Shown here: positions 1 through 8,798 of the stretch, in pieces
Numbering within the stretch: the stretch's first letter is position 1
How the letters are laid out: each line of letters starts with the position of its first letter
NCBI RefSeq assembly: GCF_000090795.2
Contig: NW_003546411.1
Coordinates: forward strand, 29,845-55,620
DNA length: 25,776 nt
Reading direction: 5' to 3'
Origin: Amphimedon queenslandica
Taxonomy: Eukaryota; Porifera; Demospongiae; Haplosclerida; Niphatidae
The notes under the pieces: generated by a model
The model's database searches: none
What the model was told of the DNA's origin: nothing
Seen by the model: the letters and a program-made list of their open reading frames with translations, nothing else
Translations under genes and position numbers: made by a program

Positions 1-758
1 TTATGTCGACACTCAAAGATACTCAAGTTGATGATAATACATTTGTCTTCTTTACTTCAGACAATGGTCCAGCACAACACACACCACCAAAAGGAGGAAA
101 TGGAGGTCTCCTTCGTTGTGGGAAAGGTTCAACATGGGATGGTGGAATGAGGGAACCAGGGATTGCCTGGTGGCCTGGAAAAATTCGTCAAGGAAGGACA
201 GCAGAATTGGCAGCAACAGTTGACCTCTTTCCTACTATCATGTCCATTACAGGAGCTAAATCTGGACCAGCTTTTATTGATGGGATAGACATGTCTCCAA
301 TCCTTTTTGATTCAAAGCCAAGCAATAGAGAGAGCTATGTTTATTTTCCTAGTTCTTATAATCCCAGTACTGGGTATCATGCTATAAGATGGAAGCAGTA
401 CAAAGCTCATTACTACACCAGTGGAGGTGTGTGTGACAAAATATATCCAGATATTGTTTGTCGTAGTAATTATTCAAGACATTCACATGACCCACCTCTT
501 CTTTATAATTTACATCAAGATCCAAGTGAGATATACAATCTAGATACGACTCAGTATGCTGATGTCATGGATAAGATTGAAGAGGTTCGTAAGAACTTTG
601 AGTCAACTTTTGAGTACTCACAAAGTGAGATGGGACGTGGTCGTGATGAAAAGTTAATACCATGTGCCAGTCCAAGCTGTAAACCTTTCCCCCACTGCTG
701 CAAGACAAATTCACCGAAGAGTCAGCTATGGTCTTCTTACAGCAGTGCACGAGTTTAA
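1..758 (+). CDS. Arylsulfatase (ARSA/GALNS-type), C-terminal exon, 5' truncated
   Basis: Hydrolyses sulfate esters of glycans or sulfolipids, usually in the lysosome or outside the cell. About 252 residues are in the window and the frame is already open at base 1, so the N-terminal half with the formylglycine cysteine lies upstream. FFTSDNGP near residue 20 is the conserved metal-binding Asp-Asn segment. GLLRCGKGSTWDGGMREP near residue 35 matches the arylsulfatase A segment with the sulfate-contacting Lys. DLFPTIMSITGA and YNLHQDPSE follow, as in the C-terminal subdomain of the family. A cysteine-rich tail (CASPSCKPFPHCCK) precedes the TAA stop. The gene is convergent with the minus-strand WD40 gene, with about 145 bp between the stop codons. 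The family is clear; the substrate cannot be told from this part. Confidence 0.9.
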   Translation, partial: MSTLKDTQVDDNTFVFFTSDNGPAQHTPPKGGNGGLLRCGKGSTWDGGMREPGIAWWPGKIRQGRTAELAATVDLFPTIMSITGAKSGPAFIDGIDMSPILFDSKPSNRESYVYFPSSYNPSTGYHAIRWKQYKAHYYTSGGVCDKIYPDIVCRSNYSRHSHDPPLLYNLHQDPSEIYNLDTTQYADVMDKIEEVRKNFESTFEYSQSEMGRGRDEKLIPCASPSCKPFPHCCKTNSPKSQLWSSYSSARV

Positions 759-902
759 CCACACTGCTATAGATGCAGCTGCTGCAGTACAAATTTACAT
801 AATAATTGTATGGAATAATTTGAATTAATGTTATTACAGCAAGTATTATAATATTATTACATATTATTACATCACATAAATAAGTACATATACATGTACA
901 TG

Positions 903-1067
903 CTATTTCCTAGTGGTTTTATTAGGTCCATCCTCCTCTTTAGTAAACAGTGGTGACATGTGCAGGTCGATAGACTTCTTTGCATTACTTTGAAAACGAC
1001 AGAAGACACAAAGCTGAGGTGTATTTGTGGGCTCCAACGCAGAAAATATGCAACCGCATTCAGTACA
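903..1067 (-). other. Last WDR88-like exon: CxxC-CxxC zinc-ribbon-like tail
   Basis: The exon begins directly after the acceptor at 1068-1069 and encodes 54 residues plus TAG. Cysteines occur as CTEC at residues 1-4 of the exon and CVFC at residues 20-23, a spacing able to bind zinc, followed by a basic, low-complexity end. The rest of the protein is beta-propeller, so this is a separate module. Zinc binding is inference. Confidence 0.7.
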
Positions 1068-4000
1068 CTAAATGAGTACATGTATATAGATAATACAGTT
1101 TTCATACATGTAAATAATAATTACATGTGTACTTATCAAGTACATGTACCTACCTTAGCTGTGTTTAGGCCAGAGTTTTGTTTCCTATACAGTTTGTTGG
1201 CAGCTTCAGTGTCCCACAGTCTTACCACTCCTTCCTAATTATAATAGGTACAGTAATTAGTTTATGTAATGGTAGGCATTATGAACTCATGCTAATACAG
1301 AGAATAAGCATTTCCATACATGTACTAATACAGTACTATACCTTTGAGCATGTAACAACAACTTTATCACATTTGCTTAAGTGTACATCTTGAAGCCAAG
1401 TATTTGTACCTTCCTAATATGAAAAAAAAGAATCAAAACATGCCAACAAATGCCTACATGTACATGTCGACATTATATCTCTTTTCCCCCTCTCACATAA
1501 ACTTACTCTAAGTGCTCCAATTAATTCAAAATTTGTCATATCCCAAAGGATTACGTATTGATCACATCCACAAGTTGCTAACATGGTATCTATATGTAAT
1601 TATTACAAATCATAATGAACATGTAATTAATTAATCGTACCATCTGAGCTGAAGCAACAGCCACTGACTGAGCCTTCATGTCCATCTAATATTGTTTCTC
1701 CATTACTTCTATTAAAAATCAGGAATGAGTTCAATGCAGTAGCATACATCAGTTACATTAATGCAATTCCTATGTTGTATAGAAATTTTGAGCTGATTCC
1801 AATCCAGTTTGAATTTTTTATAAATTTTTAAAATTACTCCAAAGTCGGGCTAAAGTCATTTCACAATAGTACAAAGAATTTGGCTAAATTTTGCCAAAAA
1901 TGACTAGGAGAGAATTCTCAATTTTTATATTTTTTCCTGATGGTACATGATTTTATGCTGTATAACTAGTTTAAATGTGCATCAAGAAATGAGCATTAAA
2001 AAATGGCTATAAAAACTCTCAACTTTTATTGCAGGTCAGATAAATACATTAAGCTCGGATTCGAGGATACACGTACAAGTACTTTTAATGGGAAAGGAAA
2101 CTTTGAGTAGCCACTTTGATAACCTTAATTAGCAAACTCCAAATTAATATCATAATAATCATGATAATTATATACCCGGCAGGTATATCATTATCATGAT
2201 TATTATGATATCAATCCGCAGTTTCCTAGCCAGTACTTACCTATATGATCCGGAATGTATGTCATACAACCGAACAGATCTGTCCCATGAAGCTGTAGAC
2301 AAGTAATGATCGTTATTAGAAAAACTGCATGATTTTACAACATTTATATGACCACTATAAAAATAAAATTTGAGATAAAAATAATTTAAAATTTTATTTC
2401 AGCCCACGTTAGTTTAAGTAATCTTTTAGCCATCCTGAGGTCCCAGACAAGTGCTGTTCTATCCATTGAGCAAGTGCATAGGCTGTATCCATTGCGTGAT
2501 ATCCTGCAGCAAGTCACTGTGTTCAAATGTCCTACAACCAATAAGCCATTAATAATTGCAAACAATAATTATTACTTTAATTAATTAAATGAGGGTGTGT
2601 TTACATGTGACACGCCCATATTAAAAATGGCTACACGTGGAAGAGGGAGAGGGAGAGGAGGCAATAGACTCAAAGTTGGTGAGACACAGCCTTCAGAAAG
2701 GAAGCCAAAGCCGGTCAGATCATTGATCGAGCTCTCAGAATACCTGCACACACTTAACGAGTCGAATTTCCCGAATTATGGTCAGATGTTTAGTGACATG
2801 ACGCTCGAGTTTGCATCAAGTAGCCCAGAGAACATGAACTCAACCGTTGACCTCATCTTTAGCACCACAATAGAGTCACGTGATCATGCAACCCTTGGTG
2901 CCAGAGTCTGCCAGAAGATCGTAATGCACGTACCAACCGACACGGAATCCAAAAAAGCCCAACGAACCTCATTTCGTCAAACTCTACTCGGCCGTTTTCA
3001 ATCCGAGTATTCAAAAAAGGACTCAACTAGAAAATTATCAATAGAATCATGGCTGGCAATTTTCTCTTTTTTGTGCGAGATATTTAATTACGTGCGAGTC
3101 AATGACAACCCACTGTCAGTGATAGGGAAAGCTATCCTCTCGACTATGGAGTGGCTCCTTAATCTTGATGATGTCATAGACGATGAGATTGAGTGCGTAT
3201 GTGATAATCTTAAAAGTATCGGCGCCACATTAGAGGCTGTAAGCGCTGAGAAGACCTCACTCGTTTTCTCTGCTTTGAGGACAAAAATAATTTCTCGGAC
3301 GACCACCTGTCGCATTCGTTGCATATCACTTGAAGTCGTGGAATATCGTGCTATGGGCTGGCAGGATAAGAAGAATGAATTAGAGTCTTATTATATGGAC
3401 GCTATTGCTGACGCTGCAGCTGAAGATGAAGATGATTTATCTTGAGAGAGAGAGACTCTCCTAACTCATTACAGGAGCATTTCATTTGATTATGTCAACT
3501 CTCTTAATTACATTAGATAAGTATTTTTGTTATAATTATTGTTGTTTGTTTACAATATCTGACTTGAATTTTTTTTATCAACTTTATTTGCTCTCCCTCC
3601 CTCCCTCTCTTTCTCTACCCTTACTCCTTGCACCACATTTGAAATGATCTACAATAATTACACGTTTATGCAAATGATGCAATATACTATAGTAAAATAT
3701 AATGCACTTTGTCAAGGGAATAATATCATTGTATTTAAGTACATGTACATGTAAGCTAATATATTTTGTTAATGTACTACTGCAGATACTGGATGTCATG
3801 CTGATTTTACCTTCCTTGTCTTTACTGTCTGCAATAGCACCAGAAGATCTTGAGTCGTAAAGATAGAAGTGATGATCATCACAACCAGTTACTACCAGAT
3901 TGGAATGCATGGCACAACTTGTCACCAATGATTCATGATAGCCTGACCACTAGAAGTATTGACATAAAAGATACAAAAAATTATGGCATTATCAAACCCC

Positions 4001-4669
4001 ATCAGCTCAAAAAATAGTAAGAAATTTCCATTACCCCATGGGATAGGCTTAAAGCCTTATCTTGCACAGAAACTTTCATGCATGTGTAATATGCATCATT
4101 ACTATTAGTGCCTGCATGAATTAAGGGGCATGGTACTGATGACCAGGGATAGAACATTTCCCTTGTGTGTATAAGAGAGGCTAAAAGAGCCTGGGGGAGA
4201 TGATGAACATACTGTCTGTTGTCCTGTCATATAATCCCAGAGTATGGCTGATTTATCCCAGGAGCCTGTTAGTAACCTATCAGTAAATATTAACGAAACA
4301 TGTGGCATAAAGAACTGACTGATACTGTGTCTCGTTTATATCCATATCTACAATGTAATGGGTATGACCACCAGCCAGGGTGTGAAGACATGCCCCACTT
4401 TTTGATTCCTGCATAAATAAAGGTTTTTGAAATGGGGGCCTATGTGTCAAAGACTGACCCAGAATCCAACAGTCTTGTCATCAGAGCATGTAACAATGAT
4501 GCTGTCATTGTATACCAGTTGACAGCGGTTGACTGGGAGTCCATTGTGTGTCTCAAACTCTACCGGCTCGAGTATCTGTTTGTAAATAAAGAGAGGCTCC
4601 TCTTTTTTGTATTACCTGCTGGCCTTTAGATACTGATCTTAGGATAATACGTCTAGTTTTCTGGTCCAT
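903..4669 (-). CDS. WD40-repeat protein with C-terminal zinc-ribbon-like tail (WDR88-like), 12 exons
   Basis: Complete minus-strand gene, 387 aa. Exons (plus coordinates, 5' to 3' in the gene): 4616-4669, 4459-4575, 4326-4408, 4213-4276, 3811-3949, 2408-2531, 2241-2354, 1641-1708, 1507-1589, 1342-1413, 1154-1234, 903-1067. All junctions are GT-AG and the phases agree. The start is the first ATG after an in-frame TAA upstream. WD repeats are visible as SDDKTVGFW, GSWDKSAILWDY, GCDDHHFYLYD, CSMDRTALVWDL, ASWDRSVRLYD, CGCDQYVILWDM and GVVRLWD, which suggests a seven-bladed propeller. The last exon opens with CTECGCIF and continues to CVFCR, a CxxC...CxxC pair recalling the C-terminus of human WDR88 as I remember it. 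Such propellers act as protein scaffolds; no specific function is claimed. The fifth intron hosts a gene on the other strand. Confidence 0.85.
1755..2030 (-). repeat. Dispersed degenerate copy of the ~177-bp repeat family
   Basis: The stretch GAAATTTTGAGCTGATTCC near 1780-1800 matches the reverse complement of the repeat unit in the 19300-20965 array (unit motif GGAATCAGCTCAAACTTTCT). It is preceded by a divergent version of the TTGATGTCCTTATGCT segment and followed by an AT-rich part with ATGGCTATAA, as in the array. The edges are approximate. Confidence 0.55.
2147..2211. repeat. Near-perfect 30-bp inverted repeat (hairpin, 5-nt loop)
   Basis: Left arm 2147-2176 and right arm 2182-2211 pair at 29 of 30 positions around the loop CGGCA (2177-2181). 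The arms include the nested palindrome ATCATGAT. It lies 29 bp downstream (in gene sense) of the 5' splice site of WDR88-like intron 7. It could be a MITE-like remnant or an RNA hairpin in the pre-mRNA. Confidence 0.85.
2611..2617 (+). promoter_or_regulatory. CACGCCC element just upstream of the MIF4G gene
   Basis: CACGCCC lies 9 bp before the ATG at 2627. The same heptamer or a close variant lies near the start codons of the WDR88-like and ENKUR genes. It resembles KLF/Sp GC-box half sites; function is inferred from position only. Confidence 0.35.
2627..3445 (+). CDS. MIF4G-domain protein (MIF4GD/PAIP1-type), intronless, nested
   Basis: Single-exon gene of 272 aa lying wholly inside intron 5 of the minus-strand WD40 gene. 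The ATG at 2627 is chosen for its good context (AAAATGG); no ATG precedes it in frame. The N-terminus has an RG-rich tract (RGRGRGRGG, residues 4-12), a common RNA-binding feature. A MIF4G HEAT-repeat domain spans roughly residues 50-260: LLGRFQSEYS, SIESWLAIFSFLCEIFNYVR and SLEVVEYRAMGW correspond to LLNRLQQEYQ, IFDYLRVNN and LLEIIEFRAAGW of vertebrate MIF4GD. The C-terminus is acidic (AAEDEDDLS). MIF4G proteins of this size bind eIF4-type or histone-mRNA translation factors. The lack of introns among intron-rich neighbours suggests a retrocopy, or simply a small intronless gene. MIF4GD and PAIP1 cannot be separated with confidence by eye. Confidence 0.85.
   Translation: MATRGRGRGRGGNRLKVGETQPSERKPKPVRSLIELSEYLHTLNESNFPNYGQMFSDMTLEFASSSPENMNSTVDLIFSTTIESRDHATLGARVCQKIVMHVPTDTESKKAQRTSFRQTLLGRFQSEYSKKDSTRKLSIESWLAIFSFLCEIFNYVRVNDNPLSVIGKAILSTMEWLLNLDDVIDDEIECVCDNLKSIGATLEAVSAEKTSLVFSALRTKIISRTTTCRIRCISLEVVEYRAMGWQDKKNELESYYMDAIADAAAEDEDDLS
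3446..3810. other. Noncoding stretch: 3' flank of the MIF4G gene, rest of WDR88-like intron 5
   Basis: 365 bp without a gene. A CT-rich tract lies at about 3591-3617 (repeated CTCCC/CTCTC) and a TACATGTACATGTA palindrome near 3740. No clear AATAAA signal was found for the MIF4G gene. Confidence 0.5.
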
Positions 4670-4718
4670 GACTTTTTGAAGTGATTCAAGTGACTGCCAT
4701 TTACCCGCGCTTTAAAAA

Positions 4719-4743
4719 CACGCCCTTTCATTAGACCACGCCT
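4719..4743 (-). promoter_or_regulatory. Two CACGCC(C/T) elements upstream of the WDR88-like gene
   Basis: CACGCCC at 4719-4725 and CACGCCT at 4737-4743 lie 50-75 bp upstream of the ATG (4669), within the 129-bp gap to the ENKUR stop codon. They are KLF/Sp-like; the role is inference. Confidence 0.35.
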
Positions 4744-4798
4744 ACTTAAATTTGCAGTGCAGTTAATTAAAAATAACTTGTCATGAATAATGTTATCT

Positions 4799-5731
4799 TC
4801 ATAGTCTTTTCTCTACATAAATGATTGGATGTTTCTCAATTTGTTCAATGTCCTTTTCAAGTTGTTTCATTTCTCCTTCTATGCGTTCTTTCCTAGCCTT
4901 TTTAGCAGGTGTGTCTGTCACAACGCTCAACCCTTGATAGTCATGGTGCAACTTATCCCAATTCTTTTTCAATCCATCCAAAATTGCAGTTCTCTCTTCA
5001 TCGGAGAGCTGGATCATTTGATCTTTTTCAAAGCTTTCACGTACATACCTATTGAATTAAAACAACAGCAGTTAACTCAAGCTATTATGAACATGCACCA
5101 GTATATCCAATGTATAATCTATATACATGTATCATTAAATTGAGTATACCTTTCATATTCAAGCTGTGCCTCTGTCATTTCTTTCTTTCTTGTTTCAAGG
5201 TATTCAGGAACTTTCCCGTAAGTTTTCTTGTGAACGTATTGAGGAAGTAGGCCAGATTCTTCAAGCAGGTATGTTGTGCCTCTAGGGGAGTCAGTGTACT
5301 TTGGCTTTGGTTTCTTGGGAATGGCTGTTATATTACCAATCGCGTTAGTTTTTATGAAGTCTTTGTTTGACTTTTCAGCTAGCTGAGGTTGCTCCTGTAG
5401 AGTTGGAACACGGGGCTTTCTCTCAATATCATATTGTTTCTTTCCAGGAGAAGGCCTCAATGGAGGTCTGGACTCTTTTGTGTGCTTCTTGAGAAATTCA
5501 CTTGGTTTGTTAACTGCTACAATAGCTGGACCCTAAGATATTTTATACATTACACTTGTTTAGATCAAAGGATTATTTATCACATACCATAGTTTTATTC
5601 TGTGCTTTCAAATATTTAGTCTCTAGCTTGACTGTCTCACTAAATTTTGATTTATGACGCCTTCTCATTTCAGCTGGGGGAATAGCTGGCGGTATAAGCT
5701 TGTATATACTCTCCTTTGTATCCACCGACAT
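4799..5731 (-). CDS. ENKUR: Enkurin, 3 exons, complete
   Basis: Axonemal protein with an enkurin domain; in vertebrates it is a sperm and cilium protein that sits inside doublet microtubules and binds calmodulin and TRPC channels. Exons (gene order): 5588-5731, 5150-5532, 4799-5048; 777 bp, 258 aa, against about 256 in human. Phases 0 and 2 match. The start MSVDTKESIYKLIPP mirrors the vertebrate N-terminus ending IYNLIP. SEFLKKHTKE and KDFIKTNAI follow, then KKPKPKYTD and LLPQYVHKKTYGKVPEYL. The conserved C-terminal block is RLSDEER-like LSDEERTAILDGLKKNW, then MKQLEKDIEQIEKHPIIY. The WDR88-like gene follows in tandem 129 bp downstream on the same strand. The upstream X-box suggests control by RFX factors. 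Confidence 0.96.
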
Positions 5732-5764
5732 TGTGCCTTCTTAATCTTTTGTTGACCAAATTAT

Positions 5765-5778
5765 GTTACCATAACAAC
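5765..5778 (-). promoter_or_regulatory. RFX X-box upstream of ENKUR
   Basis: GTTACCATAACAAC fits the X-box consensus RYYNYYATRRNRAC at all 14 positions. It ends 33 bp before the ENKUR start codon (5731, minus strand). RFX factors drive ciliary genes through such sites in animals. Binding here is inference, but site, distance and target fit together. Confidence 0.75.
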
Positions 5779-5783
5779 GTAAC

Positions 5784-5790
5784 CACGCCC
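5784..5790 (-). promoter_or_regulatory. CACGCCC element upstream of ENKUR
   Basis: The heptamer lies 5 bp beyond the X-box and 53 bp from the ENKUR ATG. It is the same motif seen upstream of the MIF4G and WDR88-like genes. Confidence 0.35.
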
Positions 5791-5809
5791 TTTAATAATT
5801 ACCTAAACA

Positions 5810-5817
5810 TGACGTCG
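5810..5817. promoter_or_regulatory. CRE-like site (TGACGTCG) upstream of ENKUR
   Basis: TGACGTCG differs by one base from the CREB/ATF palindrome TGACGTCA. It lies 79 bp upstream of the ENKUR start. Candidate only. Confidence 0.35.
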
Positions 5818-6192
5818 TTGATACGTGACATGTTGCGCGCATTATTTACGCATAAATTACACTGTCTATAATGTTAGAGTAAAGTGTTATCTGACATCAT
5901 ACTATGATCTGTGAGAGTGTTATTGTTGAGTGTACAAACACAGAAAGGCAATTCATAGTAAAATTAATGTAAAGATTAACTGTCAAGAGTGTGATAGTAG
6001 ATTTGCTTTCAAAATATAGTGAAGGGAAAAGCCCGCATGAAGTTATCGGCAATTGCATGTGACATAATGTCAATTTCAATTAAACTATGGTGTGGCATGT
6101 AAATCTAGAGCGACATACACTGCTACACATTTTATAGTGATACACATTATTACACCATGTACTGTACCTATAAAAATTTTTCTCAAAAACTT

Positions 6193-6290
6193 TAAAAGAG
6201 GAAGGAAAAAAGAAGGATCAGAAACAAAGTAAGGATAAAACAAGAAAGAGAAGAAAATAGAAAAATGAAGAAAAAATTAGGGACGAAATG
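6193..6290 (+). repeat. Polypurine tract, ~100 bp
   Basis: From about 6193 the plus strand is nearly all purine, with only scattered C or T. It is low complexity, does not code, and could form a triplex or act as a nucleosome-excluding element. Confidence 0.6.
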
Positions 6291-6695
6291 GATTAGATTT
6301 GGTTAGTTGATGATTCTGCCCTCAGAAAGAGCAAGGTCAAAGTCAAAAAATTCTTTAATCAAATCTATTATGATACAGTATGTACTTTAACATTGTTTAT
6401 GCAGACATGTATATGTGCTTAAACTCAGCAGAAACTTTAAAATGCATGAAAATACTGCACAGCAGGAGCATTTTACAGTGTTTAAGCTGAAATGTTTTCA
6501 GTGCACCGAGTACTGACATCAGAAAGATGATGAAAGATTGAAAGTGCAATAGACTAAAACTAGTAGTAAATTAATTTCCCCAAACTCTTCAGATATACGA
6601 CATGATTTGTAATAGTATAGCTAACACTTCCTTAATAGGAATTATTTCTAACTGACAGACACATCAAATGAGTGGGCTGTTGCCCTTACTATGGC

Positions 6696-6703
6696 TATAT
6701 AAA
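6696..6703 (+). promoter_or_regulatory. TATA box of the small 4-exon gene
   Basis: TATATAAA lies 97 bp before the ATG at 6800, which leaves room for a start site near 6730 and a short 5' UTR. It is a canonical match; use is inferred from position. Confidence 0.5.
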
Positions 6704-6799
6704 CTGAGAAAGTTTGCCTGATTTGAACAGCACAGATTGCTAATCTAACTTGACTATTCTCTAGCTATAACAGAGCCGGATTGAAAACAATCAATCAAA

Positions 6800-7396
6800 A
6801 TGGCAAATGTAAGCTCATTCAAGTATCATAGCTAGTCTTGGATACTTCATCCTTTTATATACAGTTAAATGAAGGCCCTCAGTTCAAATCTAAAATAATC
6901 ATGAATGACACAATACTTGGGCACAGAAATGGTGAATTTGCAAGATTGTATCCCCTTTTGCCAGATCAAGACCAGGATCTACAATCTGAAAGTGAGTTAT
7001 CATTAAAATATATTATCATCAAAAAAATGATCACATATTATCTATGTTCATAGGGGAATGGATATTGACACAAGCGAGCAACGGTGGTTTTATAATTCAT
7101 ACTTCAACTAGCAATGATGGCTACCACTGGAAGTTTGACAGAGATGATGAAAGAGTGTATCTGGAAGTTAGTATTATTTATAATTGCAAGTAAAAGGCAT
7201 AATGATTTTTCATATTATGTAGAGCAATGCCGATTATAACAACATGGCAAATTGTGCCTTTCAATTTCAACAGAATCAAATATCTCCCTTGCAATGCACA
7301 GATCTCCATGTTTGTCATCTTCAAGAAACATCAAGCTGTGAACTTACCTTAACTGAAAAGAACAATAACTTGACATATTTTCAGATAGCATCTTAA
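6800..7396 (+). CDS. Small 140-aa protein, family not recognised, 4 exons
   Basis: Complete gene. Exons 6800-6808 (a 9-bp coding part, ATGGCAAAT), 6865-6991, 7054-7166, 7223-7396; phases 0, 1, 0 join cleanly and the stop is TAA. The start ATG has good context (AAAATGG). The protein has no signal peptide or membrane segment, so it is probably cytosolic. It alternates short hydrophobic strands with turns (FKSKIIMNDTILGHRNGEF, WILTQASNGGFIIHTS, GYHWKFDRDDERVYLE, LTYFQIAS) and has four cysteines in the last exon. The pattern suggests an all-beta fold, possibly a beta-trefoil, but no signature confirms this. A TATA box upstream and an AATAAA downstream support a real transcription unit. It could be lineage-specific. 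Confidence 0.7.
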
Positions 7397-7426
7397 TTTT
7401 AAAAATAGCTTTTGTTTATTATTTTA

Positions 7427-7432
7427 AATAAA
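7427..7432 (+). terminator. Polyadenylation signal AATAAA of the small 4-exon gene
   Basis: AATAAA lies 31 bp after the TAA at 7394-7396, a fitting distance for a short 3' UTR. Confidence 0.5.
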
Positions 7433-7647
7433 ATGACTGTCCAATATAAATTATGCTGCAGGGGTATGCATTTTGTCTAGGCACTGCTATCACTCATATC
7501 AGCAGGTACTATGCTTAGAAACACCATATAATCTATGGAAACACCAATAACAAACAATAGGCCGCTAAAATTGATTGAACATTAATTAATTGATTTGCCG
7601 CGTTTGTACGCGTGACCTTCACATCAAGAGCACAGACTAAATCCTCT

Positions 7648-8798
7648 ATGATGGAAACTCTAACTAACGATTACTATGCCTTTTCCAACCCACTTACCAT
7701 TCCAGGCTGTAAACAACCGGCTAGCTTTTACTTTAGGTTCCACATAGAGAAACCAATCGTTCGCTCACACAGTCCACAGAGAATCAGAAGATGGCTACCC
7801 GCCACATTCAGAAAAGTACAACCGCCAAATCCAGATGAAATAACTTTTAACGATGCAATTGAAGAACTTCAGAAGCAAAGACTGTGGACAACATCTGCAC
7901 AACAAGCTGTCAGGGATGCAACTTGTATAATCACTAGGGAACATACACTTGCCAATGAAACTCTAACTGAAGAACACAAGCCGCTAGAAATTGCTACAAT
8001 AGTCTGTCAACATGAGACAGATGATAGCAACAGTGAGACTGAAAATGACCCAGAGGAGAATAAAGAGGACGAAGAAAAACAAGAAGAACTAACGTCATCA
8101 AATAATGTACAAGATACAGTTAGGGAAGAACAGCCGGCAGTGAGGTTTGTAATAAAGCATTTTAATTCTATTATTTTGTATTATTAACTGCAGTGCTGCT
8201 CATGCAATTATCAAGGAGGCTGTAAAACCAACTAAGAAAGAATTATAGTATGCCATATTGATTATTGTTTTTTGATTGATAGATCTGTACATTATATAGC
8301 ACAAGGCATATTCCAGGCTATGCTGGTCACATACCAAGATACCCTCAGCCTGACAGGAGGCCAATAACAGACATAGATTTCATGGCACAGTCGATCTGTA
8401 GCATTTCCCGATACACTTATAGGTATGTGTCACTTTAGAAGTGCTAAGTGTCATTAATTAGTTACACCAATGCACATATTCACACATTGCATGACATTTC
8501 ATTCATAATGAAAATGATTTATGTAATGCGTACATGAAAATTACTATTTAAATTTAGTTTCTGTGCTACTATCAGTATGCATTTAGTTTTATTATGATAA
8601 GAATCTGTTTTAAATTACTCACAATTAGCATTATAGCAATTGAGTTACATTGCTCTCTATTATTATTTTAGGAAATATCCACCTCTGGAATACTGTAACT
8701 TTAAACTTCACAGTAGCAAGGCAGGACCACTTACTCAATCAGTCACTCTAACTTATCCACACAATCCATTCAAAAAAATACAAAAATCACTAAGATGA
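7648..8798 (+). CDS. Putative ciliary microtubule inner protein-like, GYAGHIPRY motif, 3 exons
   Basis: Complete gene of 252 aa. Exons 7648-8139, 8283-8422, 8672-8798; phases 0 and 2 agree; stop TGA. The start is the first of two adjacent ATGs (7648, 7651). The N-terminal exon holds a Tyr/Pro-rich start and an acidic, Glu-rich linker near residues 130-160. Exon 2 carries RHIPGYAGHIPRYP, resembling the PGYxGHxP motif of FAM166/CIMIP2 and related proteins that line the inside of doublet microtubules in cilia and sperm tails. The C-terminus is basic with Tyr-Pro repeats (KYPPLEY, LTYPHNPF). Assignment rests on the motif and on general composition, so the exact family is uncertain. A damaged copy of exon 3 lies at 24703-24802. 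Confidence 0.68.

Larger units (their letters stand above)
1709..2240. other. WDR88-like intron 7 with repeat remnant and hairpin
   Basis: 532-bp intron with no coding signal. It holds a degenerate copy of the ~177-bp repeat at about 1755-2030 and a long hairpin at 2147-2211, both listed separately. Confidence 0.6.
5818..6799. other. Intergenic region between ENKUR and the small 4-exon gene
   Basis: About 1 kb with no exon I can support on either strand. The main landmark is a purine-rich tract on the plus strand at about 6193-6290, almost entirely A and G. A TATA box lies at 6696-6703. The rest is AT-rich without clear repeats. Confidence 0.55.

Noticed and set aside
872-1105. Single minus-strand open frame at the WD40 3' end
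   Set aside because: It is in another frame; the real exon is 903-1067, joined in phase to 1154-1234.
2597-2626. Upstream extension of the MIF4G gene
   Set aside because: It would need a GTG start; the ATG at 2627 has good context in a eukaryotic gene.
4829-5143. Plus-strand open frame over the ENKUR 3' exon
   Set aside because: It is antisense to conserved enkurin sequence and has no homology of its own.
7535-7542. X-box upstream of the GYAGHIPRY gene
   Set aside because: Only the right half (ATGGAAAC) matches; the left half fails at three positions.
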